Shown here piece after piece: positions 7,343 through 12,244 of a stretch of DNA of 12,244 bases. Both the position numbers and the translations under genes were made by a program. The notes below the pieces were generated by a model that searched no databases, was not told the DNA's origin, and saw only the letters and a program-made list of their open reading frames with translations. Origin of the DNA: Christensenella sp. UBA1782 (lineage in GTDB: Bacteria > Bacillota > Clostridia > Christensenellales > DTU072); assembly GCA_002315475.1 (NCBI GenBank), contig DCGI01000042.1, positions 10,035 to 22,278 on the forward strand, written 5' to 3'. Position 1 is the first letter of the stretch. Each line of letters begins with the position of its first letter.

Positions 7343-7400
7343 CCAAAGGGACGGAAAAAATACAGGTTTTTTTAGAAGCCGATACGTTTTTTCTCAAAAA

Positions 7401-7661
7401 CTACTCGGAAATTCGGATAGAATCCGTTGTTTGTCGTTCAAAATCGTCGAAAGAGGACTCGGCTTTTTCTGAAAACGGTTCTTTCTCGTCCGAATACTCG
7501 TGAATATCGGCGGGACAACCGGTACAGATAAGAATGACGGTTCTCGTATAATACGACATGGCTTTGCAAGCAAAATGCAGAGAAAAATTCAACGCAACGA
7601 ACAGAAAAAAAGCCAGTTGCAGCGTAGATATTTTTTTAAGTTTTTGTAAAAATCCTTTCAT
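7401..7661 (-). CDS. Small secreted or membrane protein sharing its signal sequence with the 1038-residue surface protein
   Basis: The first 42 of 86 residues match the start of the large surface protein upstream: both have KKISTL at 9-14, then AF.LF.AL, .FS and an A...YYTRTV/ARYQTGTV-type end of the hydrophobic segment. The hydrophobic stretch (about 15-32) contains Cys32 where the large protein has Gly33. The rest is short and unrelated: CTGCP at 46-50, then an acidic tail rich in Glu, Asp and Ser. GGGAG lies about 6 nt before the ATG, so the gene looks translatable. It sits 66 nt after the large gene and behind that gene's terminator, with no promoter visible between, so expression would need read-through. 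It may be a small accessory to the surface protein or the 5' remnant of a decayed paralogue. Function is unknown. Confidence 0.65.
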   Translation of the reverse strand: MKGFLQKLKKISTLQLAFFLFVALNFSLHFACKAMSYYTRTVILICTGCPADIHEYSDEKEPFSEKAESSFDDFERQTTDSIRISE

Positions 7662-7680
7662 GTTCTCTCCCGTTCTCTCT

Positions 7681-7711
7681 AAAAAAAGACTTCCCCGTTG
7701 TCGAGGAAGTC
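7681..7711 (-). terminator. Intrinsic terminator after the large surface protein gene
   Basis: On the minus strand, GACTTCC and GGAAGTC arms (7711-7705 and 7694-7688), with an inner CG/CG pair, are followed by seven T (7687-7681). It starts 16 nt after the TAA at 7730-7728. Confidence 0.88.
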
Positions 7712-7727
7712 TTATCCGTGCGTATCG

Positions 7728-10700
7728 TTAGTCTGCACTCGTGGTGAAAGTGTTGTTGTTTTCGGTGATGTTGCAATTATATTTCCGACCGTAATAGTGA
7801 CCGAAATAGGTTTCGTCGGTAGCCGACAGGGTGACGTCGGTCAGTGTATTGTCTTCCATGAGGACGTTTTCGCCATTAACACCGATTCTGCCCACGATGC
7901 CGCCGACTTCTTCGGCACCGGAAACCGACACGTTTTGCAAGGTGCAATCGGTTATGTTGAAGGTCGTCGCCGTATCGCCGCTCATGTATAAGAATCCCGC
8001 CAAACCGCCGACTTCTTTCCCCGTCGAAGTAACGGTGGAATTTTTGACGCAACAATTCACAAGGTAGTCTTCGTGTGAAGCGGAATTCGTGTCGCCGACG
8101 ACGGCACCGGTGTATTTCGTCCCCGAAACGGTACAACGATCCACCATGCAGTTCGAAAATCCGTATCCGCTTGCGGCGATGACGGCTGCAAACGCCTCGC
8201 TGACGTTGGTGGTGCAGGACGAGTAGACGAAGTTTGCGTTCGATACGTAGTCCACTACAGAGAAGAACCCGACAGAGGAAAGATTGGTGACGCTCAAATT
8301 CTTGACGTAGTGGTTTTGGAAATCCCATTCTGCGCCGTATTCGTTAATCGGCGTCCACGCTACGTTATTCAAGTCTAAGTTGAAGTTAATAAACACGTAG
8401 GCTTCGGTGCCGGAGTTTCCTTTGTTGTGGTTCCCGTTGGGGGCGTGGTATTGCGTTTTGTTGAAGGCGTCGGAAAGATAATAGGCTAAGCCCTGCGGAG
8501 AATTGATGTCTATTCTCCAACGGTGCAAGGTACCGCCACCAACCGGCCAGATATAATCGTCCATGGCGGTTACCGTAACCGCACTTGCGTCTTCGGTACC
8601 GTCCCAAATCGACCAAACGAGGTGGCTGTACGGATTTTTTCCGCACTTGATGCAGGTTTCGTCTACGTAAACGTGTTCACATTCGGCTTGTACCTGCGTC
8701 GTCGTTTCGGTGACGGCTTCTTGCTTTTTGGCTTCGGTTACGATATTTTCGCCGACCGTCGATTCGATGACCATATTGCCTAAGGCGGAAAGGACGCTGT
8801 TATTCTTATTGCTACCGTCACCGGACGATTTGTTGGCGATTCCGTTAGAACCTGCGGTGTAGACGTAGACTCTTTCTTCGGACAAAACGCCGTTGTCGTT
8901 GCCGTAAACTTCCTGAACGGTAACGAGTAAGGTTTCGTCGGAAACGGTGACGGCGTCCCGCGTGATTCTTGCGGGAACGGCGGCTTCGGGCTTTTTCGCA
9001 ATGGTAATGGCGTTATAACCGTTTCCCGTAGCCGAAATGTTCAACGTGTTGATTTTGGCGGTTTCTTCCAAAACGATTTTGCCGGTTTTGATTTCCAAAA
9101 ACGCCACTCTGCCGTATTCGTGATAGGAGGATTGCCCCGCCGCATGCAAAATGACTTCTTTGGCGATACCGTAGTGCGTGACGGAATCGCATCGATACGA
9201 ATCCGTTCCGTAGGTGCCTACTTCGTTGACGGTGGCTTCCAACGTGGTATTCAAACTGTTCGTGCGAATCAAAACGGTTTTGATGCCGTCGGAATTGGTA
9301 TAAACGATTTCGGTGATGTCTGTATTGTCGCCGACGTCCAGACCGGTGTGTAAGCCGCTCAGTTCACCCGTTACCGTACCGGCAAGATAGACGGAATAGG
9401 TTTGCGGGATATTCAGTTCTCCGCTGCCCGAACCGAAGGCGGTTACGCTCGCTCCGTCGACGTTATAGAAGCGGAATAAAGAATAATCGGCACCGACCGA
9501 AGTCACCGAAGCGGTGGTTTTTGTTTGACGATAAGTACCGTCTTGCATATAGACGAACAGTCCGCTGACGGAGTCCCAAAGTATAAAATCGTTATCGTCG
9601 CCCGCGTCGGCAATCCCTTGCGCAAGGTCGTTCGTTTCCGTCAACGAAAAAGCCGTTTTGTTTCCGCTCGTCATGGCGGAGAAGACGGCGTCTACGGCGT
9701 CGTAAGGGGTTTGCTTCTTGGATTGCCCGAGTAAATGGGTATTGAGGTCGTCGGTCAAACGCTCGGCTTGCAGGTTATATGCCTTTGCCGTCGTATACGC
9801 ACAGGCAAAGTCGTCGGAAATGTGACAGTTTGCAGTGGTTTCGTTTCCGCTTGCGTTGACGGTGGCGGTCGGCATGGTGCCGGAATAGTCGCTTTCTCGA
9901 CGGAAAGTACCGAGTACGATTTCTTGCGTACTGTCGTCGGCTACGGTGACGTTATAGGTGTCGCCGGCAAGGTCAAGACCGTTTTTGTCTAAATAAAAAT
10001 TATTTGTCGGTGCGATGTCTACCGTTTCGCCGAGATCGGCTACAAGAACGTTTAACGTGTTCTTATCGCTCAAAACGAAATCGTCCGCTTCGGCTACGAA
10101 ATGAACCTTCGTGGCTTGGGCGGGAATTTCCACCAGGTTGAGAATTTGGGTGCAGTCGACTTGTATTTCGCAATAAATATCGTCTTTATCGTAAACTTCG
10201 CCGTTCTCACCCCAACGCCACCGAAAACCGATTTCGATATAGGGGTTTGTGAGGGTAGGCACGTCGGCGGTATAGGCTTCCGTCCACGTCGTGATTTCGT
10301 CGTAAGAAAAATAATAATCGTAAGAAATTCTCGTTGCCGTACCGGTGTAGGCGTCGGTGCCTTGGTTATAATTGTTTTTGACCGTCGTGTCGACGGGTAC
10401 AAAGTCCCCGATGCCGGTCATTTTGTTGAGCGTTCTGCCGAGATTATCGGTAAAAGTGAATCCCGTAGGGAGATTTAAGAAGGTGGCGGTTACCGTAATC
10501 AAAGAGGAAACCTGTGTATTCGTTCCGTCCAGTTCCACCGACATATAACCTGCCGAGCCTACCGCTATACCCGAGCCGATATGGGCGTTGGCGTCCAGAT
10601 TGGACACCGAGCCGCTTGCTTCGGCAAGGTTGGTTTCTTTGGCTACCGCCGTCGAAGGGTAGCCGTTTACTTTTAAGTTATAATTCCACGTGGATACCGA

Positions 10701-10844
10701 AGTGACACCGACGTATACCGTACCGGTTTGATATCGAGCAAAGACTCCGGCGACTACCGAAAAAGAAATTTCCAACGCAATGAAAAGCACGAAGGCAATG
10801 CGCAACGTGGAAATCTTTTTTATCCTCTCGAATATTTTTTTCAT
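7728..10844 (-). CDS. Large secreted surface protein with SipW-like signal, TasA-like N-terminal part and GLUG-type C-terminal repeats
   Basis: A 1038-residue protein I cannot assign to a named gene. Residues 1-37 are a signal sequence: basic start, hydrophobic 15-35 and a VAGVFARYQTG junction like signals processed by SipW-type peptidases. Residues about 40-235 look like a beta-sandwich (NLPTGFTFTDNLG at 124-136, Ser/Thr-rich strands) similar in style to TasA/camelysin-type biofilm proteins; this is a style match, not proof. The middle (about 240-720) is beta-rich with no recognised motif. C722, H724, C731 and C734 form a compact C.H-C..C motif common in Clostridia surface proteins. From about 850 the sequence has short beta-helix-like turns including three GLUG-type units: YTGAVVG (911-917), EVGGLAG (944-950) and EVGGIVG (979-985). 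No LPXTG motif, C-terminal helix or SLH repeat is seen, so attachment is unexplained. AAGGAG lies 6 nt before the ATG. A role in matrix or cell-surface adhesion is inference. Confidence 0.85.
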   Translation of the reverse strand: MKKIFERIKKISTLRIAFVLFIALEISFSVVAGVFARYQTGTVYVGVTSVSTWNYNLKVNGYPSTAVAKETNLAEASGSVSNLDANAHIGSGIAVGSAGYMSVELDGTNTQVSSLITVTATFLNLPTGFTFTDNLGRTLNKMTGIGDFVPVDTTVKNNYNQGTDAYTGTATRISYDYYFSYDEITTWTEAYTADVPTLTNPYIEIGFRWRWGENGEVYDKDDIYCEIQVDCTQILNLVEIPAQATKVHFVAEADDFVLSDKNTLNVLVADLGETVDIAPTNNFYLDKNGLDLAGDTYNVTVADDSTQEIVLGTFRRESDYSGTMPTATVNASGNETTANCHISDDFACAYTTAKAYNLQAERLTDDLNTHLLGQSKKQTPYDAVDAVFSAMTSGNKTAFSLTETNDLAQGIADAGDDNDFILWDSVSGLFVYMQDGTYRQTKTTASVTSVGADYSLFRFYNVDGASVTAFGSGSGELNIPQTYSVYLAGTVTGELSGLHTGLDVGDNTDITEIVYTNSDGIKTVLIRTNSLNTTLEATVNEVGTYGTDSYRCDSVTHYGIAKEVILHAAGQSSYHEYGRVAFLEIKTGKIVLEETAKINTLNISATGNGYNAITIAKKPEAAVPARITRDAVTVSDETLLVTVQEVYGNDNGVLSEERVYVYTAGSNGIANKSSGDGSNKNNSVLSALGNMVIESTVGENIVTEAKKQEAVTETTTQVQAECEHVYVDETCIKCGKNPYSHLVWSIWDGTEDASAVTVTAMDDYIWPVGGGTLHRWRIDINSPQGLAYYLSDAFNKTQYHAPNGNHNKGNSGTEAYVFINFNLDLNNVAWTPINEYGAEWDFQNHYVKNLSVTNLSSVGFFSVVDYVSNANFVYSSCTTNVSEAFAAVIAASGYGFSNCMVDRCTVSGTKYTGAVVGDTNSASHEDYLVNCCVKNSTVTSTGKEVGGLAGFLYMSGDTATTFNITDCTLQNVSVSGAEEVGGIVGRIGVNGENVLMEDNTLTDVTLSATDETYFGHYYGRKYNCNITENNNTFTTSAD

Positions 10845-10910
10845 GTACTGCTCCTTTGTTTACGGATTCTTCTGTTTTATATAAACATAATGAATATCCA
10901 TATTAAAAAA

Positions 10911-10939
10911 AGTATACATCAAAAAAAAAAGAATTGCAA
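10911..10939 (-). promoter_or_regulatory. Strong sigma-A promoter for the surface protein gene
   Basis: On the minus strand, -35 TTGCAA (10939-10934) and -10 TATACT (10916-10911) are 17 nt apart, with a run of ten T in the spacer. The AT-rich stretch 10940-10982 upstream could act as an UP element. Transcription should start near 10904, giving a 60-nt leader to the ATG at 10844. A second TATAAT (10952-10947) has no good -35. Confidence 0.75.
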
Positions 10940-10982
10940 GTGATATATTATAATAACTTTAATATATAGTATTTATTCTTTA

Positions 10983-11028
10983 GAAAAAAAAGGAAAACTA
11001 TCGGCAGAAATCGGCTATTTCCCGATAG
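10983..11028 (-). terminator. Intrinsic terminator embedded in the 3' end of the aminotransferase gene
   Basis: CTATCGG and CCGATAG (11028-11022 and 11004-10998 on the minus strand) form a perfect 7-bp stem, followed by TTTTCC and a run of eight T (10990-10983). The right arm includes the TAG stop codon, so the last nine or so codons double as the terminator. It separates this gene from the surface protein gene. Confidence 0.75.
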
Positions 11029-11831
11029 ACGAGGCGGGAAAGGCGGGAAAAAGAGGAGTTATCTTTTTGTCCGACTGCTTTTCCGTCGATTTCTACGGCG
11101 CGTTGGCAGGGATACCCCGAGCTGGTTACGATGATTTCGTCCGCCGTAAAGAGTTCTTCGACGGAGCAACGACGTTCTTCGATGCGGAGAAAACTCCGGG
11201 CGCACGTAAGCAAATGCCGTCTACCCAAACCGTCCAACGTGCAGAAGGACGGCGGCGGGGCAAGGAGAACGCCGTTTTTGAGAACGGAGATATTGCTGTG
11301 CGCACATTCGGCGATTTCTCCGTTGCGGATGAAAACCGCCTCGTCACACCCCCGTTCTTCGGCTTGTTGCGCCGCAAGGACGTTGGGAATCAGATTGAGC
11401 GTTTTGACAAAGCATAAATCGTAGCGAGTGTCCTGTACGGTAAGAAGACGGAGACTTTTTTCGGGCGGGGCAATTTTTTTGGGATAAATCATGATCCAAA
11501 GGGAGGCTTTTTTTCGGCGATCGGCGTGATTTCGCACGCCACACCCGCAGGAAGCCTGAAAATATACGAACAGGTCGTCATCGTCGCATTGCGAAACGCC
11601 GTAGCGGAGCAGAGCGGAGATTTCTTCAAAGGTGTACGGCATACAAAGACCGACGTAAGAACAACCGAACAAAAACCGTTCGATATGCTCGTTTTCCGCA
11701 AAAATAACCTTATTTTTTGTATAAGCCGCATCGTAAATGCCGTCTCCGAAATAGCAGGCACGATCCAAACAGGGAACGGAAAGTTTTTCGAGTTCCGCCC
11801 ATTTTCCGTTATAAAAGCCGATTGTTTTCAT
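10998..11831 (-). CDS. dat: D-amino-acid aminotransferase-like PLP enzyme (class IV)
   Basis: A 277-residue fold-type IV aminotransferase that would swap amino groups between D-amino acids and 2-oxo acids, supplying D-Glu or D-Ala for cell wall. It follows the Bacillus enzyme closely in layout: DRACYFGDGIYD (23-34), the R100-x-H102 carboxylate trap with Tyr33, catalytic Lys143 in VKTLNL, then EERGCDEAVFIRNGEIAECAHSN (158-180) with Glu175 near the PLP ring nitrogen. The Arg-x-His pair favours D-amino acid over branched-chain aminotransferase. One oddity is GLGR (201-204) where the family usually has G-I-T-R, so the phosphate-binding Thr is replaced by Gly. The ATG at 11831 is the first after an in-frame TAA at 11843-11841; the Shine-Dalgarno is weak (TATAGG). 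It stands alone between two terminators. A branched-chain or aminodeoxychorismate-lyase activity cannot be excluded. Confidence 0.78.
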   Translation of the reverse strand: MKTIGFYNGKWAELEKLSVPCLDRACYFGDGIYDAAYTKNKVIFAENEHIERFLFGCSYVGLCMPYTFEEISALLRYGVSQCDDDDLFVYFQASCGCGVRNHADRRKKASLWIMIYPKKIAPPEKSLRLLTVQDTRYDLCFVKTLNLIPNVLAAQQAEERGCDEAVFIRNGEIAECAHSNISVLKNGVLLAPPPSFCTLDGLGRRHLLTCARSFLRIEERRCSVEELFTADEIIVTSSGYPCQRAVEIDGKAVGQKDNSSFSRLSRLVYREIADFCR

Positions 11832-11935
11832 GCCTATACTTTATGACGGCATGGGCGAAAAAATGCGTCGCAGTTTTGTTGCATGGTTCAACAAGACGGT
11901 CGAACCGCTCGACATAACGAATAATCTCTTTGTTA
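11832..11935 (-). other. Leader region of the aminotransferase gene
   Basis: This interval between the upstream terminator and the aminotransferase start must hold its promoter, but no clear -35/-10 pair is visible; TATAGG close to the ATG is too near to be a normal -10 unless the mRNA is nearly leaderless. Two small hairpins are present on the minus strand: GTCGA/TCGAC and TTGTTG/CAACAA around the loop AACCATG. A 24-codon in-frame ORF (11915-11841) ends 9 nt before the ATG. Confidence 0.3.
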
Positions 11936-11981
11936 ATAATAAAAAGAGGGTTGTCAAAAAACTTGCGTTTTTTAACAGCCC
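11936..11981 (-). terminator. Intrinsic terminator after the tandem micro-ORFs
   Basis: Arms 11981-11967 and 11962-11948 pair over 15 positions with one mismatch and one wobble (GGGCTGTTAAAAAAC with GTTTTTTGACAACCC), loop GCAA. On the minus strand it is followed by TCTTTTTATTATT. It begins 8 nt after the micro-ORF stop codon at 11989. Confidence 0.8.
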
Positions 11982-11988
11982 CTATAAT

Positions 11989-12120
11989 TTATTTGGCAAA
12001 AACGTAAATAACCCATAAAAACACAGGGAAGGGTGCGCAAAGTTTGGAGGGATTTTGGACGAAGTCGACTAAACGTGTACCGTCGTACTCGGAGGGAGAC
12101 TTCGTCCAAGTTTTTGCCAT
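11989..12120 (-). CDS. 43-residue micro-protein with hydrophobic C-terminal segment (complete copy)
   Basis: An ORF of 44 codons including TAA. The N-terminal half is polar (MAKTWTKSPSEYDGTR) and the C-terminal part (about 27-42, LCAPFPVFLWVIYVFA) is strongly hydrophobic and could be a single membrane segment. It starts 4 nt after the stop of a paralogous ORF, with AAGGA 11 nt before the ATG, so the two are likely co-translated. Support for coding comes from comparison with that paralogue: over 60 nt they differ by four substitutions, two of them silent third-position changes (CTT/CTG, GTT/GTG), plus one insertion of exactly three bases. No family is recognised. It could be a small membrane peptide, a type I toxin-like peptide or a peptide signal; a structured non-coding RNA remains possible given its inverted repeats. 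Confidence 0.6.
   Translation of the reverse strand: MAKTWTKSPSEYDGTRLVDFVQNPSKLCAPFPVFLWVIYVFAK
11992..12051 (-). repeat. Direct repeat, copy 1 (copy 2 at 12182-12244)
   Basis: This 60-nt segment matches 12182-12244 at about 56 of 60 positions plus one 3-nt indel, at a distance of 190 nt. It encodes the shared PSKLCAPFP...LWVIYVFAK ending of the two micro-ORFs. The second copy runs off the window edge, so the repeat unit may be longer and more copies may follow. Confidence 0.85.
11994..12119. repeat. Nested long-range inverted repeats spanning the micro-ORF
   Basis: Two perfect inverted repeats share a contiguous 22-nt arm (12098-12119). TGGCAAAAAC (11994-12003) pairs with GTTTTTGCCA (12110-12119), and TTGGACGAAGTC (12055-12066) pairs with GACTTCGTCCAA (12098-12109). 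In the minus-strand mRNA the start-codon region would pair first with the middle and then with the last codons of the same ORF. Confidence 0.8.
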
Positions 12121-12124
12121 TTCT

Positions 12125-12244
12125 TCAATCATCCTTATTTGTTATTAGAACGAAAAAATTTTTTTCTATACTAATATTGATTTTGGCAAAAACGTAAATC
12201 ACCCATAAGGAATACGCAGGGAAGGGTGCGCACAGTTTGGAGGG
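12125..12244 (-). CDS. Paralogous micro-protein, C-terminal part (5' end outside window)
   Basis: The frame is open from the window edge and ends in TGA at 12127-12125. The visible 39 residues begin PSKLCAPFPAYSLWVIYVFAK, the same hydrophobic segment as the complete copy downstream, and then continue with a further 18 residues (INISIEKNFFVLITNKDD) that the other copy lacks because it stops right after FAK. The TGA is 4 nt before the next ATG. The two form a tandem duplication of unknown function, presumably one transcript ending at the terminator at 11981-11936. Confidence 0.55.
   Translation of the reverse strand, partial: PSKLCAPFPAYSLWVIYVFAKINISIEKNFFVLITNKDD

Noticed and set aside
7069..7503. 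A 144-codon plus-strand open frame across the attenuator gap
   Set aside because: Its start overlaps the Val leader on the other strand and its repeated Thr codons are just the complement of the GTC runs. Its end overlaps the small gene whose signal sequence is supported by homology. The middle looks somewhat protein-like, but there is no ribosome binding site or family match.
11841..11915. A 24-residue minus-strand ORF just upstream of and in frame with the aminotransferase
   Set aside because: Considered as a second leader peptide, but it has no run of regulatory codons, only a weak Shine-Dalgarno sequence, and no terminator/antiterminator pair follows it.
11830..12018. A 62-codon plus-strand open frame between the aminotransferase and the micro-ORFs
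   Set aside because: It runs through a minus-strand terminator and into the micro-ORF, has no Shine-Dalgarno sequence and no hydrophobic or family pattern.
11989..12244. CRISPR array or insertion sequence end at the repeated segments
   Set aside because: Only two copies about 60 nt long, 190 nt apart, with no short regular repeat-spacer pattern, no terminal inverted repeat with a transposase and no target duplication. The repeat matches a shared protein segment.

Overview
The window looks like a chromosomal segment of a low- to mid-GC Gram-positive anaerobe, most likely an uncultured gut or rumen Clostridia-type Bacillota. This rests on the FeoA/FeoB/Cys-rich iron module, SipW-like signal sequences, GLUG-type surface repeats, GGAGG ribosome binding sites, sigma-A type promoters and many U-tailed terminators. 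The taxonomic call is inference: no rRNA or marker gene is present.

Layout: (1) 1-2791, plus strand: the 3' part of a glycogen phosphorylase gene and, 2 nt later, a GH13 alpha-glucan hydrolase, forming a glycogen/maltodextrin breakdown operon. It ends at a bidirectional terminator. (2) 5230-2814, minus strand: feoA, feoB and a small Cys-rich membrane protein, packed with a 4-nt overlap and then zero spacing. This is a ferrous iron uptake operon. (3) 7171-5324, minus strand: an AMP-forming acyl-CoA synthetase preceded by a promoter, a valine-rich leader ORF and mutually exclusive antiterminator and terminator hairpins. (4) 10939-7401, minus strand: a 1038-residue secreted surface protein with its own strong promoter and terminator, followed by an 86-residue protein with a related signal sequence. 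(5) 11831-10998, minus strand: a D-amino-acid aminotransferase-like PLP enzyme. (6) 12244-11989, minus strand: two tandem paralogous micro-ORFs, the first cut by the window edge, ending at a terminator.

The most notable observation is region 3. A short ORF with 8 valine and 2 isoleucine codons out of 18 lies just upstream of an intrinsic terminator, and an 11-bp antiterminator pairing competes with that terminator. This is the architecture of ribosome-mediated (ilv-type) attenuation, but it sits in front of an acyl-CoA synthetase rather than a classical ilv gene. It suggests that the enzyme activates a branched-chain acid such as isobutyrate for valine or isoleucine synthesis by reductive carboxylation. 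The second notable observation is the tandem micro-ORF pair. The two copies differ by a 3-nt indel and partly by third-position changes, as coding sequence would, and the complete copy carries long inverted repeats joining its start-codon region to its interior and 3' end.

No tRNA, rRNA, CRISPR array, insertion sequence or phage gene was recognised. The only stretch over 300 nt without an annotated protein longer than 30 residues is 6977-7400, which holds the leader ORF, attenuator, promoter and two unexplained hairpins.
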